Of a stretch of 48,016 bases of DNA, positions 1 through 6,784 are shown in pieces. Position numbers and translations under genes: made by a program. Location of the stretch: the NCBI GenBank assembly GCA_009778385.1, contig WRJX01000096.1, positions 1 to 48,016 of the forward strand, read 5' to 3'. This DNA is from Candidatus Bathycorpusculum sp. Its GTDB lineage: Archaea; Thermoproteota; Bathyarchaeia; Bathyarchaeales; Bathycorpusculaceae. The first letter of the stretch is position 1. Each line of letters opens with the position of its first letter. Under the pieces are notes generated by a model. It saw nothing but the letters and a program-made list of their open reading frames with translations. It was not told the origin of the DNA and did not search any database.

Positions 1-542
1 AACTAAAACGTGCCTTCACCGCAGAAAAAATAGACTACGTACTAAACACCCTAAACAAACCAATATTCATAACAGAATGCGGCGCAAACGTAGAAAGAAC
101 GGGTCAAGAATCGATTTATGAACTTCAAGCATTTGAAAACGAACTAAAAATCTTCAACGAATGGGGCATAAACTGGATAGTACACTGGTTCAGAGACATA
201 GGCATATTCAGACTACATAATGGCGCACCAAACTATACGCCCACAAAAGGTGGACAAATAACACAACAATATCTAAAAGAACAAAAAGTCTTTCCATCAA
301 CTACTCAAACACCAACACCAACTACATCAACAACGCCTACCGATCCAGCACCGACAATAGATCCAAGCCAAACACCAACACCAACAACAGATCCAACCCA
401 AACACCAACACCAACACCGACAACATCAGCGCCACAGTTTGACATACCAGTAATTTTTAAACCATTCCACTATGGGTGTACTTGGAAAATCTACTATTTT
501 CCAATACAAATAAACATATGGCACATTTTTATTTTTAGATAA
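1..542 (+). CDS. C-terminal part of a GH5-like secreted glycoside hydrolase (partial)
   Basis: The reading frame is open from base 3 to the TAA at 540-542 and enters from outside the window. The first ~90 residues look like the end of a family 5 (cellulase-type) TIM barrel: FITECG matches the strand carrying the nucleophile Glu of GH5 enzymes, and WGINWIVHWFRD matches the following Trp-rich strand. A Thr/Pro-rich linker follows at about 302-430, built from QTPTPT-like units. This suggests an extracellular enzyme with a flexible stalk. The last ~30 residues are aromatic-rich and do not form an obvious sorting signal or membrane anchor, so the extreme C-terminus could be frameshifted. Family assignment rests on the short barrel segment only; substrate unknown. 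Confidence 0.6.
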   Translation, partial: LKRAFTAEKIDYVLNTLNKPIFITECGANVERTGQESIYELQAFENELKIFNEWGINWIVHWFRDIGIFRLHNGAPNYTPTKGGQITQQYLKEQKVFPSTTQTPTPTTSTTPTDPAPTIDPSQTPTPTTDPTQTPTPTPTTSAPQFDIPVIFKPFHYGCTWKIYYFPIQINIWHIFIFR

Positions 543-651
543 AAAGTAGCCATACACTTTCCTTTTTTGTTTTAACTTTACTATTTTCTAATTAATCTAA
601 GGCTTATTAGATAAATCCTTAAGTGCTTTTAGGATAAGGATAAAATCTACA

Positions 652-671
652 TGTATTACTTATGTAATACA
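652..671. promoter_or_regulatory. Perfect inverted repeat before the RHH regulator gene
   Basis: TGTATTAC-TTAT-GTAATACA has 8-bp arms and a 4-base spacer. It ends 10 bases before the ATG at 682 and sits where the transcription start should be, given the TATA-like GGATAAAATC at about 637-646. Ribbon-helix-helix proteins bind such dyads as dimers of dimers, so an autoregulatory operator is the simplest reading. That link is inferred. Confidence 0.6.
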
Positions 672-681
672 GGGTGTCAAT

Positions 682-1611
682 ATGGAAGTTATTAACGTGC
701 GTTTACCGGACAAAATCGCAGGCGACTTAGACAATTTAGCTAAAAAACACGAGTTGACACGTAGTGAAGTCATGCGTCAAGCCCTAACTATATATCTGCA
801 TATAGTTGAGAATGTTGGTACAATACTACGGCCTTTTGTTTTTCAAGTCAAACCCGCTCAAATGGATTACACACGACACGGCGATGTCTCAATTATAAAA
901 ACTCCAACAGGGCATGCTATCGTTACAGGCTCAACTAGCAGCGGTGCAATTGGCCCTAAAGAACTTGACGAAGTCAAGGTAACAGGCGCAATACTTGGAA
1001 AATTTCTTGCTCGCGTCGCATTGATGGATGTGACTGCGACAGGTGCCTTTCCATTATTGCTTTCAGTCACGTTAGGAGTCGAGAAGGAGCCAACAGGCAA
1101 TCAGATCCTTGAAGGTATACGCAAAGAAACTCGTTTCCTTGGTTTAGACCCAAATCAAGTCCTTTTGGAAAACACGGAAGACAACATTAAAACTCTGCAA
1201 ACAGGTGTAGGCATAACCGTGGTCGGTTTTGCAAACGAGCCTGAGCTGCGTCTGGCAAGAACATGTCCAGGTGATAAAATTGTTGCAATTGGACGACCAA
1301 AGGTGGGCAAAGAAGTCATACCTGCTGAAGTGCATGGTGAAATTGCGGATTTACGTAATGTTGGACAACTAGTTCAAAAAAGTTATGTGCATGACATTGC
1401 AGCTGTTGGCACGTATGGTATTGCAGCGGAAGCACGGATGATGGCTTACAGCGTAGGAAGGCAACTAAAACTGTTTAACGTAGAAGGTTTAGATCTTAAC
1501 AAGTCAGCAGGGCCAGCAACAGTAGTCTTGGCAAGTGTTGACTCTGAACATGTAGAAGACCTAAAAGATCTATTTCCCAAACCAGTTAACGTAATCGGCG
1601 AAATCCAATAG
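682..1611 (+). CDS. Ribbon-helix-helix DNA-binding domain fused to AIR-synthase-like domain
   Basis: Residues 1-45 form a CopG/NikR-type ribbon-helix-helix: the strand EVINVRLP followed by two helices containing LTRSEVMRQAL. The remaining ~240 residues resemble the PurM/AIR-synthase-like superfamily (ThiL, HypE, SelD, CblS), with conserved-looking segments VALMDVTATGAFP and TLQTGVGITVVG. Members of that superfamily bind ATP and a small substrate, so the protein could be a ligand- or ATP-sensing repressor. The C-terminal part recalls the alpha-ribazole kinase CblS, but I recall this only from general sequence character. The ATG start lies just after a perfect 20-bp dyad. The gene converges on the CoA operon with a 2-base gap. 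Ligand unknown. Confidence 0.7.
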   Translation: MEVINVRLPDKIAGDLDNLAKKHELTRSEVMRQALTIYLHIVENVGTILRPFVFQVKPAQMDYTRHGDVSIIKTPTGHAIVTGSTSSGAIGPKELDEVKVTGAILGKFLARVALMDVTATGAFPLLLSVTLGVEKEPTGNQILEGIRKETRFLGLDPNQVLLENTEDNIKTLQTGVGITVVGFANEPELRLARTCPGDKIVAIGRPKVGKEVIPAEVHGEIADLRNVGQLVQKSYVHDIAAVGTYGIAAEARMMAYSVGRQLKLFNVEGLDLNKSAGPATVVLASVDSEHVEDLKDLFPKPVNVIGEIQ

Positions 1612-1613
1612 AC

Positions 1614-2102
1614 TTAGACTTTATGTTTTAGTAAGTGCCCGTTTTTGTCAATTTCGTTTGCGCGGATACGTGTAGTGGAGATTGGTGTTTTATTTTCTGC
1701 GGGCACTAAATCGATTTTCACTATACTTAAGGGCGGCAGTTCCATTTCGGCACGTTTTTTGTTAATTGCTTCGCCTGTTTTAACGGTTTCTTGACTGACA
1801 ACCAAAGCGTCTAAGCCACTTTGGTTCAGGGTTAATCCATATGAGTTATATAAGGGAGAAATCTCAAACCGGTTCTTAAAGCCAGATTTTTCCAAAAAAC
1901 AAGTCAAACTCACAAGCCGTTCGTTATAAGGCGCGATTTTATGGGATTTATGCATTTTAGCAACAAATTCGTCACTTGTCAAGCCTATAAGCACGTATTC
2001 ACCAACTTGAAAAGCTTTACTAAGCAGTGCTCTGTGCCCTTTATGCAACTCGTCAAAGGTTCCGCCAACTGCAACTTTTTTAAATTGTTTTTTTATTGTC
2101 AA
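1614..2102 (-). CDS. coaD: Archaeal phosphopantetheine adenylyltransferase (PPAT)
   Basis: It transfers AMP from ATP to 4'-phosphopantetheine to give dephospho-CoA. The 162-residue length fits the archaeal PPAT family. The N-terminus has the nucleotidyltransferase signature GGTFDELHKGH (residues 13-23) with the catalytic HxGH motif (20-23), and ISTTRIR near the C-terminus matches the family's ISSTR-like motif. It is the last gene of a three-gene operon and its start overlaps the pantoate kinase gene by 23 bases. Both upstream and downstream CoA steps are in character with archaea. Identification is strong. Confidence 0.88.
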   Translation of the reverse strand: MTIKKQFKKVAVGGTFDELHKGHRALLSKAFQVGEYVLIGLTSDEFVAKMHKSHKIAPYNERLVSLTCFLEKSGFKNRFEISPLYNSYGLTLNQSGLDALVVSQETVKTGEAINKKRAEMELPPLSIVKIDLVPAENKTPISTTRIRANEIDKNGHLLKHKV

Positions 2103-3033
2103 CTAATCTGGCACCTTGGAAATCCACTTTACACATTAACACTTGCTTTTCTGGCAAAACTCGCTTAAAAGCTTCTACTACAGAAAGGGCGTTTTCCTCC
2201 AAAACTACAGCGTGAACTGCCTTACCAATCATGTTCTGAGCTGCACCAACCGCTCCTGCCTTCACGGCTATCCTTACAAGTTCACATACACCATCTGATG
2301 CAAAACCAGTTTTTTGGGCAAACATCCAACAACTTGACAAGAAATTCTCTATACTTGGTTCCTCTAAAATTTTTGCCATAGTTTGTTTACCGTAACGATC
2401 AATTTTAATTCTGCGTTCAGGAGAAGAAAGGAATGCTTTAGAGATTTTTGTGTTATAGAACCCAGCTACAATTACATATTCGGGGTTAATGGGTATACGA
2501 TCGATTTTACACACACCAGGCGCGCCGGGTTCAGTTACAAGAATTAAGCCACCGCCAACCGTTAACGAACTGACGGTACCTAATCCTGTTTGAGATTGAA
2601 TTTCAACTAAATGCGCAATTTTTCCGATTTGATTGTAAGTTAAAGGTAAATTCAGGGCTTCTTTAAGTGCCAATCCGGTGGTTAATGCACCACCTGCACT
2701 AGTTCCAAACCCCATACCAACAGGAACATCAATTTGGTGTTCCACTGTAACGGCATATTTCGCGGTAATCTGGTTGAGGATCATTTGGGTTATGCTTTTG
2801 GTTACTTTAGCCTCTGTGGATGACTGATTGTTTATAATGACATGGACGCTGTTTTCAAAGGCGTCTTCAAGAGTAACCTTGGTGTGGACACCATATTGTA
2901 GCCCAAAACCACCGCCTCTTGCACCCATGTACTGCAGGTCAGTTATGGGAGTGCCATCGGGGTTAGTGTTAAAAATTTCAAAGAAACTGGATATTGCTCC
3001 AGGTGCAAATGCTTTAGCGATTTTTTTGACCAA
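2080..3033 (-). CDS. Pantoate kinase (archaeal GHMP family)
   Basis: Archaea make CoA through pantoate kinase and phosphopantothenate synthetase instead of the bacterial PanC/PanK pair. This 317-residue protein begins with KAFAPGAISSFF, like known pantoate kinases, and carries the GHMP ATP-binding motif PVGMGFGTSAGGALTTG at about 104-120. It overlaps the ECF gene upstream by 20 bases and the PPAT gene downstream by 23, so the three are almost certainly co-transcribed and translationally coupled. The adjacency to PPAT supports the CoA role over other GHMP kinases. Phosphopantothenate synthetase is not in the window. Confidence 0.85.
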   Translation of the reverse strand: MVKKIAKAFAPGAISSFFEIFNTNPDGTPITDLQYMGARGGGFGLQYGVHTKVTLEDAFENSVHVIINNQSSTEAKVTKSITQMILNQITAKYAVTVEHQIDVPVGMGFGTSAGGALTTGLALKEALNLPLTYNQIGKIAHLVEIQSQTGLGTVSSLTVGGGLILVTEPGAPGVCKIDRIPINPEYVIVAGFYNTKISKAFLSSPERRIKIDRYGKQTMAKILEEPSIENFLSSCWMFAQKTGFASDGVCELVRIAVKAGAVGAAQNMIGKAVHAVVLEENALSVVEAFKRVLPEKQVLMCKVDFQGARLVDNKKTI

Positions 3034-3784
3034 TAGTTCCGCCTTTTTGAGGTTTATTTCGGTATTGCAAGACTGGAAAAGCTCTTTGAACTACCGCGAT
3101 TATAGGAGGCCCAGCTAACAGAATAAAAGGAATTTCGGTAGCTATAGTCCAAACAAAAAGAGGCAAAACAAAGACAGCCTCGAAAGGTACCTCGAAATAG
3201 TTTAAAAACAAGGGGCTTACAGCCCATACGGTTATCGAAAGCAAAAAACCACCAGCAATTTGCCCAACTACAGCACCTATAGCGTAACTGCGCCATTCTT
3301 TCCAACGTATAGAGACCACAGCAATAGCAACTAAACTACCAATTACGGTTAACACAAATGTAAGTAAAAATGCTCTAGCTGAGAAACCAGCATAAGCAGT
3401 CATATCAGGGAGTAAAACAATTGAAAGAACCAACAACCCGACAATTGCTAAAGATACGTATGTGAGGGCTTGCTTTAAACGAATATTTTTAGTGTATAGG
3501 TAACCAATCAAGAAGAACAAAATAAAATTGGCTGGAACACCTGCTACTAAGCTTAACGGAGCGTTTCCGTGTACAAGCATATCACGTATGAATATGCCAA
3601 TTGCACCACTTATACCGCCAACCCATGGACCAAAAAGCGCAGCAAAAACTGCAGGAATGAGAACTGCGGGAAGAAAACCTATTCCAAAAAAAGTAATCCC
3701 TGCTGTTAAGTATCCAAATACTGCATATAGCGCTGAGCAAATACCTATTACAGCAACATCTTGTGTTGTAAGATTAATTTTCAA
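3014..3784 (-). CDS. ECF transporter S component, probably for a CoA precursor
   Basis: A 256-residue polytopic membrane protein with about six hydrophobic segments. The opening (VAVIGICSALYAVFGYLTAG, then LIPAVFAALFGPWVGGISGAIG) is typical of substrate-binding S subunits of energy-coupling-factor vitamin transporters. The start is TTG at 3784 with GGGG about 8 bases upstream. Because it heads an overlapping operon with pantoate kinase and PPAT, uptake of pantoate or pantothenate is the most economical substrate guess. The regulator downstream has a CblS-like domain, so a corrinoid precursor cannot be excluded. The ECF ATPases and T component are not in the window. Confidence 0.75.
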   Translation of the reverse strand: MKINLTTQDVAVIGICSALYAVFGYLTAGITFFGIGFLPAVLIPAVFAALFGPWVGGISGAIGIFIRDMLVHGNAPLSLVAGVPANFILFFLIGYLYTKNIRLKQALTYVSLAIVGLLVLSIVLLPDMTAYAGFSARAFLLTFVLTVIGSLVAIAVVSIRWKEWRSYAIGAVVGQIAGGFLLSITVWAVSPLFLNYFEVPFEAVFVLPLFVWTIATEIPFILLAGPPIIAVVQRAFPVLQYRNKPQKGGTIGQKNR

Positions 3785-3852
3785 TAGTCATCCCCTTAAA
3801 CTTGAGTTTAACTTCTAAAAGTTGGGACCCAAATAAGTATTCCGTTTATAAT

Positions 3853-3872
3853 GTTTAAACATGTTTAAACAA
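3853..3872. promoter_or_regulatory. Perfect 20-bp palindrome upstream of the CoA/ECF operon
   Basis: TGTTTAAACATGTTTAAACA is its own reverse complement and is also a tandem of two 10-base units. It lies 69 bases before the operon's start codon. On the minus strand it directly abuts a TATA-like ATTATAAAC. The position fits an operator for a dimeric regulator or an activator site. No regulator is shown to bind it. Confidence 0.55.
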
Positions 3873-3972
3873 CATAGCAGAAAACAAACAACCACAACAG
3901 CAAGAACCTAATTTAACATAGGAAAAGAATAAACTTTGAAACTTGAAAGCAACCACGTTAAGCCTTAAACGT

Positions 3973-4332
3973 TTACTTCTTGTGGCGTTTTATGCGGTCT
4001 TGACGTTGAGTCTTCTTACGCCAATCCTTCTTACGCTGAGTCTGCATCGTAAAACGTTCCTGCCTAGGCACATCCATCTTGCGGAAAGGCGCCACTTCAC
4101 GATAGAAGGTTTCATAGTTCATTTTGTTATCTTTTAAATCCAAAATAAACTGGTTTAAGTCTTCTTTTGTTTCACCATCACTGGTTCTGTCAAAGGCTTC
4201 AGCATACACAGAGTATGCTGCGTGGAACTGAAAATTTTCTGGGTCATCAATTTCGAGTTTTTCTGGGGTTTGTAGGTTTTTCTCGTAAGGTTGTTCAGTC
4301 ATTCTATTTTCCCAAGTATTTGCATTTAGCAT
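3973..4332 (-). CDS. Hypothetical charged small protein
   Basis: I do not recognise a family. The reading frame extends up to 4383, but the ATG at 4332 is preferred because GAGGG lies about 8 bases upstream; the ATG at 4302 is another option. The product (119 residues) is very hydrophilic. The middle is acidic (ETKEDLNQFILDLKDNKMNY) and the tail strongly basic (QRKKDWRKKTQRQDRIKRHKK-like), so nucleic acid or ribosome contact is possible. There are no membrane segments or cysteine motifs in the mature part. It follows a promoter with a 24-bp inverted repeat. Confidence 0.55.
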   Translation of the reverse strand: MLNANTWENRMTEQPYEKNLQTPEKLEIDDPENFQFHAAYSVYAEAFDRTSDGETKEDLNQFILDLKDNKMNYETFYREVAPFRKMDVPRQERFTMQTQRKKDWRKKTQRQDRIKRHKK

Positions 4333-4345
4333 GTTGCTGCACCCT

Positions 4346-4369
4346 CTTTTATAGGTGTGCCTATAAAAG
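4346..4369. promoter_or_regulatory. 24-bp inverted repeat overlapping a TATA-like element
   Basis: Arms CTTTTATAGG and CCTATAAAAG are perfectly complementary over 10 bases with TGTG between. The site lies 14 bases upstream of the preferred start at 4332 on the minus strand. Each arm contains CTATAAAAG, so the repeat may combine a promoter with an operator, or it may form a hairpin in the 5' leader. Confidence 0.5.
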
Positions 4370-4383
4370 TCAAGTTCGTACAA

Positions 4384-4683
4384 TCCAAACAGCCAGTATT
4401 TTACGTTTGAAAAAGAACTTTACTACTAATTGAACCCCATACCTTACTTGATCAAAAGGAGGAAACTTAAATGCAGATATTAACAACATATTCATCAACA
4501 ACTTGAGACAACTATACTGTGGGAAATGAAAACTATGGACAGAAAAAGTAAAACCCTCAAGTTAAAAAAGGCACATATTTTCTGCACCAAACCAAAACAG
4601 CGAATTATAATTCTATCTTAGATAATTCTTATAAGCATCCTTAAGAAAGTTGTTATAATTAAATTTTATGGGAGCTGCATTTT
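4384..4683. other. Intergenic region with two tiny start-codon ORFs
   Basis: This 300-base gap separates divergent genes and holds the histidine kinase promoter (AT-rich, with CTTATAAGC at about 4629-4637). An 11-codon ORF at 4471-4506 is preceded by a perfect AGGAGG at good spacing. A 31-codon basic ORF runs 4526-4621 behind GGGAA. Neither resembles a known protein, and I do not call them as genes. Confidence 0.3.
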
Positions 4684-6138
4684 ATGAATAAACCTTCGAA
4701 CATCAACTCAAATTCTCCACCACTTGAACCATTTCCAATACTTAACCCTAACCCAATAATTGAAGCTGACCTCGAAGGCAACTTGATATATTTAAATGAA
4801 GCAGCAAAAACAATGTTTCCAGATTTAGAACAAAAACGCAAAATTCAAGCAATATTTACCAACTGGGAACAAACAACAAAGCACCTCACAAATAAAACTA
4901 TGAATAGTTTCTGCAAAGAAAGCCAAATCGGCGCCAACTGGTTTATTACACGATTCTTTTTGGTTCCAAACACCAAAAAAATCCAAGTGTATTTCATACC
5001 GATAAATGAATTAAAACAGAAAAAACAGGAACTTGAAAAAGAAAAAATTTTACTTCAAACAATGATGAATTGCTCAAATGTCCACTTAGTTTATTTAGAC
5101 CGTGACTTTAACTTTGCAGAAGTCAATCAAACATACGCACAAGCCTGCGGGTATAATCAACAAGAAATTATTGGAAAAAATTATTTTGATATTTATCCAA
5201 ACAAAGAGGATAAAGAAATCTTCTGCAATGCAAGAGATACAGGAATGCCAATTGGTTTTAAAGATAAACCGTTCAATTTTGCTAACCAACAAGAAAGAAA
5301 AACAACCTATTGGGACTGGACGCTTCAACCAATCAAAAGCGCTCAAGGAAAAGTAGAAGGGATAGTTTTTTCACTTGTGGAAACAACTGAACGGAAAATG
5401 TTTCAGATAAAACTTGAATATGCCAATCAGATGGAAATGTTTGCAGAAGTACGGGCAAAACAACTTAGCCAATTAGAACGGTTAGCAGCAATTGAGCAAA
5501 CCGCCAGCATAATTGGACATAACATCAGAAATCCACTACAATCCATGGTAGGGGAGCTTTATTTAGCTAAAGAAAATCTGGATGCCATGCTGGATTGTCA
5601 GTCTAAAAAGAACTTGCGTGAAAACATTGACAACATTGAAGAGGATCTGTATTATATAGACAAAATAGTAGCTGACTTACAAGATCATACAAAACCATTA
5701 AAACCTAACAAAAACCCCGTAGAAATAGAAAGAGTAATCGAAGGAGCCCTATTGGCTGTTAGCATTCCAAGCAAACTTAATGTTAACATAACAATTGAAG
5801 AAAACTTGCCAAAAATCAAAGTAGATTTTCCAATGCTAAAACATGCATTAACCAATCTTATCCAAAACGCAGTTCAAGCCATGCCAAATGATGGAACACT
5901 AAAAATCACGGCACAAACCAAAAACAACCAAGTCCAAATCAGCATCCAAGACACCGGAGAAGGCATTTCCCAAGAAGCACAGAAAAATCTTTTCATGCCA
6001 CTTTTTACCACCAAAGCCAAGGGACAAGGTTTTGGTTTAGCTGTTGTAAAACGGTTAATTGAAGCACAAGACGGAAAAGTTACCTACGAAACTCAAAAAG
6101 ATGAAGGCACAACCTTCACCATACATTTACCCCTATAA
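4684..6138 (+). CDS. PAS-domain sensor histidine kinase
   Basis: A soluble 484-residue kinase. Residues ~20-110 look like a first PAS domain (PIIEADLEGNLIYLNEAA), ~121-240 a second PAS/PAC (NVHLVYLDRDFNFAEVNQTY, then YWDWTLQPI), ~265-335 a dimerisation/phosphoacceptor helix with GHNIRNPL (His279), and ~345-484 an HATPase domain. The ATPase N box (Asn395 in NLIQNAVQAM), DTGEG (423-427) and GQGFGL (447-452) are intact, so it should be active. There are no membrane segments or response regulator next to it, so the partner is unknown. Cytoplasmic sensing of redox or a ligand through PAS is likely. A GGGAG motif lies about 9-10 bases before the ATG. Confidence 0.9.
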   Translation: MNKPSNINSNSPPLEPFPILNPNPIIEADLEGNLIYLNEAAKTMFPDLEQKRKIQAIFTNWEQTTKHLTNKTMNSFCKESQIGANWFITRFFLVPNTKKIQVYFIPINELKQKKQELEKEKILLQTMMNCSNVHLVYLDRDFNFAEVNQTYAQACGYNQQEIIGKNYFDIYPNKEDKEIFCNARDTGMPIGFKDKPFNFANQQERKTTYWDWTLQPIKSAQGKVEGIVFSLVETTERKMFQIKLEYANQMEMFAEVRAKQLSQLERLAAIEQTASIIGHNIRNPLQSMVGELYLAKENLDAMLDCQSKKNLRENIDNIEEDLYYIDKIVADLQDHTKPLKPNKNPVEIERVIEGALLAVSIPSKLNVNITIEENLPKIKVDFPMLKHALTNLIQNAVQAMPNDGTLKITAQTKNNQVQISIQDTGEGISQEAQKNLFMPLFTTKAKGQGFGLAVVKRLIEAQDGKVTYETQKDEGTTFTIHLPL

Positions 6139-6144
6139 GGAGAT

Positions 6145-6261
6145 TCAGCGTTTAATACATTGCCTTAATGCAGCGTCAAAATGGTTTGTTGCACCATAAT
6201 CACAGTTCTTACAATCATTTCTATTATCTTGCCCAAAAGGGCAACCTTTCAAATCAGCCAT
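6145..6261 (-). CDS. Small four-cysteine protein (38 aa)
   Basis: The frame starts at ATG 6261 and ends with TGA at 6145-6147. Its cysteines are spaced C-x9-C-x2-C-x14-C (CPFGQDNRND, CKNCDYG, QCIKR), which suggests a zinc or iron-sulphur knuckle. It is convergent to the histidine kinase gene. No family is recognised; the evidence is the cysteine pattern and clean frame only. Confidence 0.4.
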   Translation of the reverse strand: MADLKGCPFGQDNRNDCKNCDYGATNHFDAALRQCIKR

Positions 6262-6359
6262 AACTCTTCACTAAGAATTCAGTGAATAATAATATATAAA
6301 AATTACACCAAATCACCAAACCAAAATCGTTCAAAATCAAACACTTTTATTTTGTTTGA

Positions 6360-6506
6360 GCTAAACATTTTTTTAAAGCCAGAATAAACCTGGGCAACTG
6401 GCAGGATACAACCATAGTTGATGTATTCACCGTTTCAACTGGAGGCTCAACAATATCAACAGGGATTTCACAAAATTATGTGAACCCTTTTCCAGAACAC
6501 TTTTAG
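6360..6506 (+). pseudogene. Start-less fragment of a protein-coding gene
   Basis: A 48-codon open frame ends at TAG 6504-6506 and is closed upstream by TGA with no start codon inside the plausible part. The translation has ordinary protein character (INLGNWQDTTIVDVFTVSTG, then NYVNPFPEHF), resembling the end of a secreted beta-rich protein. It is probably the remnant of a truncated gene in the 6262-6586 gap. Nothing else is visible there. Confidence 0.3.
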
Positions 6507-6586
6507 TTAAAACTTACGCCCAAACGTCAATCCTTGTATTACATTTAACAGCTTAATCAAAATGCTGAAAAATGTAAATGAGAAAG

Positions 6587-6659
6587 TAGCCCAGAAGAGA
6601 TTCGAACTCTTGTCAAGGGCTCCAGAGGCCCCTATGCTTGACCACTACACCACTGGGCT
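6587..6659 (-). tRNA. tRNA-Gln (anticodon CUG)
   Basis: The minus strand folds into a full cloverleaf. The acceptor arm is AGCCCAG/CTGGGCT, the T arm is AAGAG-TTCGAAT-CTCTT, and the anticodon stem GGGGC/GCCCT carries the loop CTCTGGA, giving anticodon CUG. The discriminator base is A. CCA is not encoded and no intron is seen. Confidence 0.93.
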
Positions 6660-6784
6660 GTATTGTAGAACGATAGTTAAAATTCTACATTATAACCTTA
6701 CCGTTTTAGTTAAGCCTCAAAAGCCATGCGCATATGTAATAATGAATAACTGTTTTTAAATAAAAATAAAAGTAAAGGGTGTAT

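Noticed and set aside
302-430. Possible CRISPR or tandem repeat from recurring CAAACACCAACACC-like units
   Set aside because: It is in frame with the hydrolase and encodes its Thr/Pro linker; units are irregular and there are no spacers.
6562-6759. 65-codon plus-strand frame
   Set aside because: It runs antisense through the complete tRNA-Gln gene.
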